NCBI GenBank assembly: GCA_023461115.1
Contig: JAEWOA010000291.1
Location: 1 to 16,027, forward strand
DNA length: 16,027 bases
Direction of reading: 5' to 3'
From: Actinomycetes bacterium
GTDB lineage: Bacteria; Actinomycetota; Actinomycetes; Actinomycetales; Cellulomonadaceae
Under the pieces are notes generated by a model. That model saw nothing but the letters and a program-made list of their open reading frames with translations. It had not been told where the DNA came from and searched no databases. A program made the translations under genes and the position numbers. Every line of letters begins with the position of its first letter. Within the stretch, counting starts at the first letter, position 1. Shown here in pieces: positions 1 through 6,456 of the stretch.

Positions 1-1247
1 TCGCGGCGCAGTTCGCGGCGGCCAACCCCGGCCTGGTGCTGGCGACCGTGCTCGACCCGGCCGTCCCGCTGGCCGGCGGGAACCGGGCGCCGCTCGCGGG
101 TGTGATCGCCGCGATCGCAGCGGTGCAGGCCGCGGCCGGTGGGGCGGCGTCGCAGGTGCTGTACCCGCGGCCGGGCGTGGTCAACGGCGCGCCCACACCG
201 GCGCAGGCCCTGGTGTTGGGGCAACTGGTCACCCAGGCGTCGCAGTTGATGCAGGCGTTCGTCGCGGGCACGCACGACGCGGTGCTGGCGGGGGTGTTCG
301 GCCCACCCGGGCAGGTCGCGAAGGCGAAGGCCGTGTTCGGCGCCGCCGACGCCGCGCTCCTGCGCCTGCACGGCACGGTGGGCGGAATCTCGATCGACTC
401 GCGCGGGGACCAGGTGGCGGTCAAGGCGGGTGGGCTCACGGGCGTGAGCCACATGGCGTTGTCACCCGAGGCGGTGAGCGCGGTGGCGCCGGCCAAGGTG
501 GTGACGATCGTGCACGAGAGCACGCACGCCACTCCGCAGGGCACGTCCGACGACTACTACGTCGACCCGGCGCCGGGCTCGCCGTTCCTCTCGGCGCGCG
601 AGGACCGGAAGGTCAAGCTCGCGCCCCACTACGAGGAGGCGGCGCGCACCGCGCTCGGCCTGCGTGTCCCGGCCCTCGTCTTCACGCCGGGCGCGGTGCC
701 CGTGCCACCCCCGGGGGGCCTGGCGACGCCGCAGGACCTGGCCACGGCCCGGTCCGCAGCGGAGGCCCTGGTGATCCGCGCGTGGACGGTCGCGATCAAC
801 TCTCGCGACGCGCTGCGCGGGTTCGCCAACGACCAGGCCGCGGGCAATTGGGCCGGCCTCTCGCCGGGCGAGGCCGCCACCGTCGACCGCCAGCTGCGCA
901 CCGCGTCACGCAACCTCGGCCTGGTCATGCACCACCAGCCGCCGGGCGCGGCGCCGATCGTCGGGATCACGGACCTCGACCTCGCGATCGCCGAGGACCG
1001 CGCCGCGCAGCTAGCCCAGCTCGTGCACCAAGCCAAGCGCGTCACCGTGAGCGACACGCGTTCGTGGATCAACCGGTGGGACACCGTCGGGCACATGGCG
1101 CGCCAGATCCTGGAGGTGCTGGTGGTGCTCCACGGCCCCATCCGCAAGTCCGACGCGTCGAGCGTCGCGATGCTCGTCGGGCTCGCGGGCACGTACGACA
1201 ACAACCGGTTCCTCGACGTCTGCGCGCGGGTCTTCGACGACCTCTAG
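1..1247 (+). CDS. M35/aspzincin-like metallopeptidase-domain protein, 5' end missing
   Basis: The frame is already open at the left edge, reading through codons for AAQFAAANPG before the first internal GTG at 36, so the true start is probably outside the window. About 403 residues are visible from that GTG. An Ala-rich helical first part leads to HESTH (residues 160-164 counted from GTG 36), followed closely by GTSDDYY (169-175) and then KLAPHYEEAARTALG. HExxH plus a downstream GTxD with an Asp ligand is the zinc signature of M35/aspzincin peptidases. Domains with this pattern are common in polymorphic toxins and in cargo proteins of contractile injection systems. The roughly 180 residues after the motif are helical and not recognised. 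No immunity or injection-system gene is visible, and the next gene converges only 7 bp away. The peptidase fold is inferred from the motif. It could instead be a non-catalytic relative. Confidence 0.62.
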   Translation, partial: AAQFAAANPGLVLATVLDPAVPLAGGNRAPLAGVIAAIAAVQAAAGGAASQVLYPRPGVVNGAPTPAQALVLGQLVTQASQLMQAFVAGTHDAVLAGVFGPPGQVAKAKAVFGAADAALLRLHGTVGGISIDSRGDQVAVKAGGLTGVSHMALSPEAVSAVAPAKVVTIVHESTHATPQGTSDDYYVDPAPGSPFLSAREDRKVKLAPHYEEAARTALGLRVPALVFTPGAVPVPPPGGLATPQDLATARSAAEALVIRAWTVAINSRDALRGFANDQAAGNWAGLSPGEAATVDRQLRTASRNLGLVMHHQPPGAAPIVGITDLDLAIAEDRAAQLAQLVHQAKRVTVSDTRSWINRWDTVGHMARQILEVLVVLHGPIRKSDASSVAMLVGLAGTYDNNRFLDVCARVFDDL

Positions 1248-1254
1248 GCCCAAG

Positions 1255-2430
1255 TCACCCGGCCAGGCCGCGGCGCCAGGCGACGATGCGGTCGACGGCC
1301 TCGGCCACCACGGCGGGGTCCGCGGCGAACGAGAGCCGCACGGTCCGGCTGCCGTCGGTCCGGTCGAAGTCCGCGCCGGGGGTCAGCGCGACCCCCGCCT
1401 CGTCGAGCAGCCGCGCGCAGTACGTCGTCGAGTCCAGGCCGGACGCCGACACGTCCCCGTACAGGTAGAACGCGCCGTCGGCGGGGGCCACGGAGGCCCA
1501 CCCGAGCTCGGGGAGCCGCTCCAGCAGGAGCGCCCGGGACCGCGCGTACTGCGCCACGTTGGCGCGCGCCGCGGCCATCCCGTCCGGCGAGAACGCCGCG
1601 ACCGCCGCGTGCTGCGCGAGGGCCGGCGGGCACAGCGCGACGTTGCCCGCGAGCGCCCCGACGGGTCCGACCAGGCCGTCCGGCAGCACCAGCCAGCCAA
1701 GGCGCCACCCGGTCATGCCCCAGAACTTGGAGAACGAGTTGACGACGACGGCGCCCCCGCCGGCCGGGAGCGCGGCGGCAGTCGCGGGGACCCAGGAGCC
1801 GTAGGTGATGCCGTGGTAGATCTCGTCGCTGATCAGCCGCACGCCGTGGCGCTCGCACCAGTCCGCGAGCGCGGCGAGCTCGTCGGCGGCCACCATGGTG
1901 CCCGTCGGGTTGGCGGGGGACGCGACGACGAGCCCCGCGAGCGGCGCGCGGGCGTGCGCCGCCGCCAGGAGCGCGACGGTGGGCTGGTAGCGCTCGTCGG
2001 GACCGCACGGCAGCTCCACCACCTCGCACCCGAGCGCGCTCAGGATGTTGGCGTACGCGGGGTAGCCGGGGCGGGCCAGCGCGACGCGGTCGCCCGCGTC
2101 GAACGCCGCGAGGAACGCCAGCAGGAACCCGCCCGACGAGCCGGTGGTCACGGCGATCCGGCCGGCCGGGACGTCCACGCCGTACTGCGCGCGGTAGTGC
2201 TCGGCGATGGCCGCCCGCAGCGCCGGGATCCCCAGCGCCTCGGTGTAGCCCAGGTCCCCGGCCTGCAACAACGCGGCCGCGCGCTGCCGCACCACCTCCG
2301 CCGCACCGGCGCCGGGCTCCCCCGCGCACAGGTTCAGCACCGACTCCCCCTGGGCCCGGCGTTCGTTCGCGGCCGCGATGATCTCCATGACCGCGAAGGG
2401 CGGCACGTGCGCGCGGCGGGAGACCTTCAC
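1255..2430 (-). CDS. PLP-dependent class I/II aminotransferase
   Basis: A complete 391-residue fold-type I aminotransferase, the usual family length. Visible family marks are SPANPTG at about 171-177 (Asn174 contacts PLP), SDEIYHG at 201-207 (Asp202 and Tyr205), the Schiff-base lysine in SFSKFWGMTGWRLGW (Lys235) and a substrate-carboxylate Arg in SRTVRLSF near the C-terminus. It should move an amino group between an amino acid and a 2-oxo acid in the cytosol. The sequence resembles the aspartate/aromatic/alanine aminotransferase superfamily, and I cannot fix the substrate. The frame stays open upstream, but the GTG at 2430 is the sensible start: MKVSRRAHVPPF opens the conserved N-terminus, and this GTG overlaps the stop of the phosphatase gene as GTGA. 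The pair is therefore translationally coupled. It converges with the metallopeptidase-like gene. Confidence 0.93.
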   Translation of the reverse strand: MKVSRRAHVPPFAVMEIIAAANERRAQGESVLNLCAGEPGAGAAEVVRQRAAALLQAGDLGYTEALGIPALRAAIAEHYRAQYGVDVPAGRIAVTTGSSGGFLLAFLAAFDAGDRVALARPGYPAYANILSALGCEVVELPCGPDERYQPTVALLAAAHARAPLAGLVVASPANPTGTMVAADELAALADWCERHGVRLISDEIYHGITYGSWVPATAAALPAGGGAVVVNSFSKFWGMTGWRLGWLVLPDGLVGPVGALAGNVALCPPALAQHAAVAAFSPDGMAAARANVAQYARSRALLLERLPELGWASVAPADGAFYLYGDVSASGLDSTTYCARLLDEAGVALTPGADFDRTDGSRTVRLSFAADPAVVAEAVDRIVAWRRGLAG

Positions 2431-2930
2431 GCGCCGAGCCGTCCGCGGATGTGCTCGACGATCCCGTCGGCGGCCGCCTCGATCTGCGCCAGGCAGTCCT
2501 CGAAGCCCTCGGCGTCGCCGTACCAGGGGTCGTCGATGTCGAGCACGTGCTCGGGCTCGCCTGGCCCGACGACGGGCGCCGCGGGGTCGAAGCGCCGGTA
2601 CATGACGATGTGGTCGGCGTCCCCGGCGATGCGGCGCAGCGCCCGCGCATGCTGGCTGGTCATGGCGAGCACCAGGTCGCGCGACGCGAGCTCGCCGGGG
2701 GTGATGCGGTGCGCGCGGTGGCCGTCGCCGGCCGGGTAGCCGTGGGCCGCCAGGACGGCGCGTGCGCGCCGGTCGACGGGGTGCCCGTGCTCCTCGTCGG
2801 ACACGCCCGACGAGTCCACGACCACCTGGTCCGCCAACCCGGCAGCCGCCAGCCGCTGCCGCAGCACGATCTCGGCCATCGGCGACCGGCAGATGTTCCC
2901 GGTGCACACCGTCATCACTGAGAAGCCCAC
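2427..2930 (-). CDS. low-molecular-weight protein tyrosine phosphatase
   Basis: A 167-residue protein with the P-loop CTGNICRS at 9-16 (nucleophile Cys9, phosphate-binding Arg15) near the N-terminus and the general-acid loop DIDDPWYG at 131-138 (Asp134). This is the LMW-PTP arrangement, at normal length. Members remove phosphate from phosphotyrosine, and some from phosphoarginine, on cytosolic proteins. Two further in-frame starts follow the GTG at 2930: a GTG at 2918 and an ATG at 2915, the latter giving MTVCTGNICRS. An AGGA lies 7 nt before the first GTG, which is why I chose it. The stop overlaps the aminotransferase start by 4 nt, so the two are cotranscribed. No kinase gene is nearby, so its protein substrate is unknown. 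A 10-bp-arm hairpin lies just upstream. Confidence 0.93.
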   Translation of the reverse strand: MGFSVMTVCTGNICRSPMAEIVLRQRLAAAGLADQVVVDSSGVSDEEHGHPVDRRARAVLAAHGYPAGDGHRAHRITPGELASRDLVLAMTSQHARALRRIAGDADHIVMYRRFDPAAPVVGPGEPEHVLDIDDPWYGDAEGFEDCLAQIEAAADGIVEHIRGRLGA

Positions 2931-2965
2931 ACGAGCATCCTGCCCCCACCCCCGCGCCGGTTCTC

Positions 2966-2999
2966 CCGCGAACGCGCCCGGCGTCGGGGGCGTTCGCGG
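2966..2999. promoter_or_regulatory. 10-bp-arm inverted repeat upstream of the phosphatase operon
   Basis: CCGCGAACGC (2966-2975) is exactly complementary to GCGTTCGCGG (2990-2999), with 14 nt between. Past one mismatch, an inner CCC/GGG extends the stem. It lies 36 bp upstream of the phosphatase GTG and about 95 bp before the mini-ORF on the other strand, in the divergent intergenic space. It could be an operator for the minus-strand operon or a transcript-level hairpin. No T-run follows, so it is not a typical intrinsic terminator. Confidence 0.5.
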
Positions 3000-3057
3000 A
3001 ACGCGCGTGGTAGGGCGCGCGCTGGGAAATGGGATGCCGGGGCCGGCGGGGCGGGGT

Positions 3058-3084
3058 TACGGTCGTCGGACACGGAAGGAGGTG
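3058..3084 (+). promoter_or_regulatory. possible -10 box and very strong Shine-Dalgarno for the 12-codon ORF
   Basis: TACGGT at 3058-3063 fits the actinobacterial -10 pattern TAnnnT. No convincing -35 is seen 17-18 bp upstream. AAGGAGGTG at 3076-3084, continued by GTCC, can pair with 13 consecutive bases of the 16S 3' end if one G-U pair is allowed, which is far more than a normal ribosome site. It lies 9 nt from the ATG at 3094. Confidence 0.4.
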
Positions 3085-3093
3085 GTCCGAGAC

Positions 3094-3132
3094 ATGACGA
3101 TTCTTTGGACGCGTGAGGTGACTGTCCGCTAG
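3094..3132 (+). CDS. 12-residue mini-ORF, possible leader peptide
   Basis: Reading ATG to TAG gives MTILWTREVTVR. The frame is tiny, but it follows an exceptional Shine-Dalgarno (AAGGAGGTGGTCC) and is followed by a small CGGAT/ATCCG hairpin, a GCCCC/GGGGC hairpin and the branched fold at 3222-3282. There is no plus-strand gene for another 720 bp, so an attenuator acting on an adjacent gene is not obvious. I do not recognise the peptide. It could be a regulatory leader, a bioactive micropeptide or a ribosome-capturing decoy. The case rests only on the ribosome site and the downstream structure. Confidence 0.4.
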   Translation: MTILWTREVTVR

Positions 3133-3221
3133 TCGCCCGAGGATCCGGACGGATTGCCTGATCCGCCGCGTACCCGCCCCGCGAGGGGGCAGGGCGTCAG
3201 CGAATCTCCGCAGTCACCGCA

Positions 3222-3282
3222 GCCCGTGGGTGCCGCACCCGTCCAGTGCCGGCAGGGCCTCGTCGAGGCTCACCCCACGGGC
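3222..3282 (+). other. branched inverted-repeat fold, candidate structured RNA or terminator
   Basis: The outer arms GCCCGT (3222-3227) and ACGGGC (3277-3282) enclose a hairpin GGGTG-CCG-CACCC (3228-3240) and a second hairpin GCCTC-GTC-GAGGC (3257-3269). Together they make a compact multi-branch fold of about 61 nt. It sits between the mini-ORF and the palindromic repeat in DNA with no other gene. I matched no known RNA family, and high GC makes chance pairing easy, so this stays a candidate. Confidence 0.3.
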
Positions 3283-3298
3283 TGTCCCACGCCCCTTC

Positions 3299-3374
3299 GC
3301 CGACTTCGGCGGAGATCGCCCAGGTCGTCGGAGATCTCCGACGACCTCGCCAGACTCCGACGAAGTCGGCGGGC
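3299..3374. repeat. 76-bp palindromic dispersed repeat, copy A
   Basis: The centre is a perfect 26-bp palindrome at 3322-3347 with half-site AGGTCGTCGGAGA. It is flanked by outer arms starting GCCGACTTCGG and ending CCGACGAAGTCGGC, which are themselves inverted. The whole unit matches copy B at 11981-12055 almost base for base in the inner 23 bp and strongly in the arms, with a variable stretch between. The right end lies 14 bp from the TAG of the YCII gene (minus), so transcripts of that gene would run straight into it. It could be a REP-like element or a bidirectional terminator. Confidence 0.8.
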
Positions 3375-3388
3375 TTGGGTGACGCCGG

Positions 3389-3748
3389 CTAGACGGTGGG
3401 GCGGATGTCGGCGGACTCCGTGAGGTGCTTGGCGACGAGGGCCGTCAGGTCCTCGTGGGAGTCCTCCCCCGGGCCCGTGCGGATCAGGTAGAAGCCGCCG
3501 AGCTGCTCCACCGTCTCCGCGAACGGGCCGTCGGTGATGTTGGGCTCGGCGCCGTTGCGCCGGCGCACGATCCGGCCCTGGGCCGCGTACTCCAGCTGCG
3601 CGCTGCTGACCTGCTCGTAGCCCCGCTCCGCGAGCGCGGCGGTGAACGCCCGGTGGGAGGCGTCGAGCGTCGCCTCCTGCTCGGGAGTCATCGACTTCCA
3701 CTGCTTCTCGTCGCCGTACAACAACACCAGGTACGTCGTGGCGGTCAT
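3389..3748 (-). CDS. YCII/DGPF-domain protein
   Basis: 119 residues, the usual single-domain length, with the diagnostic DGPFAETVEQLGGFYLI at 73-89 and the family opening MTATTYLVLLYGDE. YCII-fold proteins are small dimeric ferredoxin-like domains. Their biochemical role is mostly unknown, and this DGPF branch is commonly encoded next to ECF sigma factors. No sigma factor is present here, so it is an orphan. The start is secure: GAAGGAGTGAGCG directly precedes the ATG. The gene is divergent from methionine aminopeptidase with about 100 bp between. Its stop is followed within 15 bp by palindromic repeat copy A, which may act as its terminator. Confidence 0.88.
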   Translation of the reverse strand: MTATTYLVLLYGDEKQWKSMTPEQEATLDASHRAFTAALAERGYEQVSSAQLEYAAQGRIVRRRNGAEPNITDGPFAETVEQLGGFYLIRTGPGEDSHEDLTALVAKHLTESADIRPTV

Positions 3749-3852
3749 CGCTCACTCCTTCAGTTCCAGCGGCACGCTGATCGTGCCTCGTCGCCCTGCT
3801 GACGGCCACCGTCACGGCCCCTCGACATTGCGAGCCGTGCGAAAGTGGGGGC

Positions 3853-4617
3853 GTGGGTTTGAAGACACCGGCCGAGATCACCGCGATGCGGCCCGCGGGC
3901 AAGTTCGTCGCGACCGTGCTGTCGTCGCTGCGCGAGGTCGCGCGCGAGGGCATGACGCTCAAGGAGCTCGACGAGCACGCGCACCGGCTGATCGACAAGG
4001 CGGGCGCGCACTCGGTCTACCTGGGCTATCACCCGTCGTTCGGCGCGATCCCGTACCCGGGGGTGCTGTGCACGTCCGTCAACGACGCCGCGCTGCACGG
4101 GCTGCCGTCGTCGTACGCGCTGCGGGACGGCGACCTGCTCTCGGTGGACTTTGCCGCGCAGGTGCAGGGCTGGGTGACGGACTCGGCGATCTCGTTCCAG
4201 ATCGGCACGACGACGCCCGAGGCGCAGCGCCTGATCGAGACGACCGAGCAGGCGCTCGAGGCCGGCATCCAGGCGGCGCGGGTCGGGGGGCACATGGGCG
4301 ACATCTCCGCGGCGATCGGCGCCGTCGGGCACAAGGGCGGCTACGGGATCAACACCGACTTCGGCGGGCACGGCGTCGGCCGCACCATGCACGAGGACCC
4401 GCACGTCCCCAACGACGGGCGCCGGCGGCACGGCATGAAGCTGCCCGCGGGGCTCGTCATCGCGATCGAGCCGTGGTTCATGGCGGGTTCCGACGAGTAC
4501 GTGATCGACCCCGACGGCTGGACCATCCGATCGGCGGACGGCTCGCTGACCGCGCACGCCGAGCACACAGTGGCGCTGACGAAGGACGGGCCGGTCGTCC
4601 TGACGGCACGGGACTGA
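3853..4617 (+). CDS. map: type I methionine aminopeptidase
   Basis: 254 residues, normal for the type I enzyme, which removes the N-terminal Met from new cytosolic proteins. All five metal ligands are visible: Asp99 in LLSVDFAA, Asp110 in GWVTDSA, His173 in GGHGVGRTMHEDP, Glu206 in IAIEPWF and Glu237 in HAEHTVAL. His82 (AALHGLP) is the usual substrate-binding histidine. The start is GTG 3853, with only a weak purine stretch in front, so it may be translated from a short leader. It is not beside the secY/adk/infA ribosomal cluster where map often lies, so it may be a second, housekeeping-independent paralogue. The downstream membrane-protein gene follows after 46 bp on the same strand and is probably cotranscribed. 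Confidence 0.95.
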   Translation: MGLKTPAEITAMRPAGKFVATVLSSLREVAREGMTLKELDEHAHRLIDKAGAHSVYLGYHPSFGAIPYPGVLCTSVNDAALHGLPSSYALRDGDLLSVDFAAQVQGWVTDSAISFQIGTTTPEAQRLIETTEQALEAGIQAARVGGHMGDISAAIGAVGHKGGYGINTDFGGHGVGRTMHEDPHVPNDGRRRHGMKLPAGLVIAIEPWFMAGSDEYVIDPDGWTIRSADGSLTAHAEHTVALTKDGPVVLTARD

Positions 4618-4618
4618 C

Positions 4619-4639
4619 CGGTCCATGATCGGTCCATGA
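4619..4639. repeat. tandem 10-bp direct repeat in the map/immunity-protein gap
   Basis: CGGTCCATGA occurs at 4619-4628 and again at 4630-4639, a period of 11 bp, in the short space between the two plus-strand genes. One-helical-turn spacing would suit a regulator binding one DNA face, but a simple local duplication is as likely. Confidence 0.4.
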
Positions 4640-4663
4640 CGGGGACGACGAGGGGGTGGCGCG

Positions 4664-5062
4664 GTGAGCGAGCTCAGCAAGTACGGCGGTGACGCGCGGC
4701 CCTACGACGTTCCTGCCTACGGCACGCCGCCCTCGTCGCACACGCCCGCCTACGGTGCCTCCCCCTATGGCGCTGCTCAGTACGGCGCCCCACGGCCGGG
4801 CGCGATGGTGGCGGTCACGGACGCGGTGGCCCCGAACCTGGCCGTCGTCGTGATCGCCTGGGTGTGCGTGTGCTTCACCGGGTTCTACATGCTGCCCTGG
4901 GCCATCGCCGCGACGCGGGGCACCGCGACCCGCTGGGGCACGTTCTGGGTGAACCTGCTGCTCGGCTGGACCTTCGTCGGGTGGATCATCGCGCTCGTCA
5001 TGGCGTGCCGCCGCCACCGCCTCGTCGGGTACGCGCCGCTGGTGGTCGTCGCGGACCGGTGA
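4664..5062 (+). CDS. superinfection-immunity-family membrane protein
   Basis: 132 residues. A Tyr/Pro/Gly-rich cytosolic N-terminal stretch (about 1-47, with repeated PAYG/SPYG/AQYG units) is followed by two membrane helices at about 58-84 and 92-114. The segment from FTGFYMLPWAIAATRG to WGTFWVNLLLGW matches the superinfection-immunity family named after phage T4 Imm. In T4 that protein blocks entry of further phage DNA. Most chromosomal actinobacterial members have no proven role. The start is GTG 4664 behind GAGGGGG. The C-terminus is basic (CRRHR), then a short tail. There are no phage genes around it, so immunity is only a family-based suggestion. It shares a strand with map and converges with the NmrA-like gene. 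Confidence 0.8.
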   Translation: MSELSKYGGDARPYDVPAYGTPPSSHTPAYGASPYGAAQYGAPRPGAMVAVTDAVAPNLAVVVIAWVCVCFTGFYMLPWAIAATRGTATRWGTFWVNLLLGWTFVGWIIALVMACRRHRLVGYAPLVVVADR

Positions 5063-5077
5063 GGGCGTCGTCGCCTG

Positions 5078-5860
5078 CTACGCGCCCTCGTCGAGACCCC
5101 ACGCCTGCGCGTACGTGACCGCGCCCGTCGGGCTGCCTCCAGCCGCGCAGAGCCCGCCCGCGCGGACCGCCGCGAACGCCTTGCCCGGGAGCCGCACGCT
5201 CAGGGTCCGGCGCGGCGCGCCCGTGGCCTTCGTCGTGAGCCGCGCGACCTCTCGGGCCGTCAGGCGCTGCGGGCCGGCGAGGTCGTCGACGCGGCCCTGC
5301 GGCGTCCCGAGCGCCAGGTCGACGAGGCGCGCGGCGACCTCGTGCACATCGACCGGCTGGACGGTCGTCGCCGCGGGCAGCAGGGTCAGTGGGCCGAGCG
5401 TGAATCGGCTCAGCAGCCGCGGCAGGAACTGGTGGAACTGCGTGGCGCGCAAGGTGGTCCACGGCACCTCGCCGGCCTCGACGAGCTCCTCGACCTGCTG
5501 CTTCACGCTGTAGTACGAATACGGGACGCGGTCGACGCCGACGATCGAGATGTAGACGAGGTGCCTCGTCTCGGCGCGCCGCGCCGCGAGCAGGAGTTGG
5601 CCGATGGCCGCGATGTCCTCGTCGGGACGCTCCGGGTTGCTCGCGCAATGGATGACCGCCGCGGCGCCATGCACCGCCTCGCTCAACCCCTCCCCGCTCG
5701 TGAGGTCGCCCAACACGGCGCCCGGCTGGTCCGGGCTGGCCCGGCGGGACAGGACGCGGGACGGGCGGCCCCGGGACGCGAGCTCGGCGACGACCGCCTG
5801 GCCCAACATCCCAGTGCCGCCCGTGACGAGGATCGGTGCGGCGTCAGTCACGCCGCTCAT
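5078..5860 (-). CDS. NmrA-like/atypical SDR NAD(P)-binding protein
   Basis: 260 residues with an N-terminal Rossmann motif TGGTGMLG at 13-20, an acidic DL (52-53) after strand 3, HCASNP at 71-76 and a YYSVK element at 116-120 (Tyr116-x3-Lys120) after VYISIVG. This pattern fits the atypical short-chain dehydrogenase/NmrA-HSCARG group, which binds NAD(P) to act as a reductase, epimerase-like enzyme or redox sensor. The substrate cannot be told. The start is ATG 5860, with GAAGG about 10 nt upstream. A GTG three codons in is an alternative. The 57-residue gene lies 24 bp upstream on the same strand, so the two probably form an operon. It converges with the membrane-protein gene at 15 bp. Confidence 0.88.
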   Translation of the reverse strand: MSGVTDAAPILVTGGTGMLGQAVVAELASRGRPSRVLSRRASPDQPGAVLGDLTSGEGLSEAVHGAAAVIHCASNPERPDEDIAAIGQLLLAARRAETRHLVYISIVGVDRVPYSYYSVKQQVEELVEAGEVPWTTLRATQFHQFLPRLLSRFTLGPLTLLPAATTVQPVDVHEVAARLVDLALGTPQGRVDDLAGPQRLTAREVARLTTKATGAPRRTLSVRLPGKAFAAVRAGGLCAAGGSPTGAVTYAQAWGLDEGA

Positions 5861-5884
5861 CCTGGCAGGCCTTCGCTCGGCGCG

Positions 5885-6058
5885 TCAGGCTTGGGCCGGC
5901 TGCGGCTGCGGCTCGTCGACCGCGTTGACGTCGCGCTGGTGCGGCAGCACCCGGCCGTAGGCCTGCAAGTCGTGCAGTTCCCCGAGGAACGCGTTGGGCT
6001 CGGTGAACGCCCGCGCCACCCCGGCGGGGAGGCGCTGGTCGTTGCCCTGATCACTCAT
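5885..6058 (-). CDS. 57-residue protein of unknown function
   Basis: An ATG-to-TGA frame of 57 codons plus stop that begins MSDQGNDQRLPAGVARAF, continues through PNAFLGELHDLQAYGRVL and ends in a Pro/Gln tail (EPQPQPQPAQA-like). Support for translation is the TAGGAG 8 nt before this ATG, a balanced soluble composition unlike the Arg/Ser/Thr-rich reading in the neighbouring frame, and the 24-bp gap to the NmrA-like gene downstream. An ATG two codons earlier would sit too close to the ribosome site. I do not recognise the family. It has no membrane segment or signal peptide. Confidence 0.6.
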   Translation of the reverse strand: MSDQGNDQRLPAGVARAFTEPNAFLGELHDLQAYGRVLPHQRDVNAVDEPQPQPAQA

Positions 6059-6223
6059 GCGCATGGCTCCTATCGTGCGGCACCACTAGTCCAACCCCCT
6101 CATCGCGCAGGTCACCGGGACCTTGGGGCGCCGACGGGAGGGCACGGTGGGCGACACTAGGGGACGTCGGCCGTGGGTGCGGGGCGGCGCGCGCAGTGGT
6201 CGGGAGACCCCCGCGTGGCGTGC

Positions 6224-6229
6224 TAATCT
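6224..6229 (+). promoter_or_regulatory. -10 box of the tRNA-Leu gene
   Basis: TAATCT lies 10 bp before the first base of the tRNA, correct for a short 5' leader, in an AT-richer patch of otherwise GC-rich DNA. No clear TTGACA-like -35 is seen 16-18 bp upstream. Confidence 0.55.
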
Positions 6230-6239
6230 TCTGCGGCGC

Positions 6240-6322
6240 GCGCGAGTGGCGGAACGGCAGACGCGCTGGCTTCAGGTGCCAGTGTCCGAAAGGGCGTGCG
6301 GGTTCAAATCCCGCCTCGCGCA
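6240..6322 (+). tRNA. tRNA-Leu (anticodon CAG)
   Basis: A full class II cloverleaf can be drawn. The acceptor stem is GCGCGAG (6240-6246) with CTCGCGC (6315-6321) and discriminator A at 6322. The D-arm holds GGCGGAACGGCAGACGC. The anticodon stem-loop is CTGGC-TTCAGGT-GCCAG, so the anticodon is CAG, reading the CUG leucine codon that dominates this genome. The variable arm is TCC-GAAA-GGG and the T-arm is GCGGG-TTCAAAT-CCCGC. Loop size and the A discriminator agree with leucine. CCA is not encoded. It is transcribed from the TAATCT promoter and ends at the hairpin terminator at 6351-6388. Confidence 0.97.
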
Positions 6323-6350
6323 CAGATGTGATGTCTCAGGACATCGGCAA

Positions 6351-6388
6351 CGACCCGAACCCTCCTTGAGGGTTCGGGTCGCTTGTTT
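6351..6388 (+). terminator. intrinsic terminator after tRNA-Leu
   Basis: CGACCCGAACCCTC (6351-6364) pairs perfectly with GAGGGTTCGGGTCG (6368-6381) around a CTT loop, a 14-bp stem, followed by CTTGTTT. A smaller hairpin, GATGTC-TCAG-GACATC, precedes it by a few bases. The stem may also stop transcription of the minus-strand effector-like gene that converges from 6457, although its T-run on that side is poor. Confidence 0.9.
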
Positions 6389-6456
6389 CTGGGGTGTGAT
6401 GACGCGGACAGCGTTCATCGAGCAGCCGGGCCATCGGCCGGGGGCCACGGTGCCCG

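Noticed and set aside
2914..2937. Seven-codon frame (ATG at 2937 on the minus strand) overlapping the phosphatase start
   Set aside because: It ends in a TGA that overlaps the internal ATG of the phosphatase gene, a coupling-like pattern, but it has no ribosome site of its own and the phosphatase GTG already has AGGA, so chance is the simpler reading.
1255..2949. 564-codon frame joining the aminotransferase to 173 upstream codons
   Set aside because: The extra residues are Arg/Gly/Ala-rich and lie opposite in phase to the real phosphatase gene. The GTGA overlap at 2427-2430 marks the true start.
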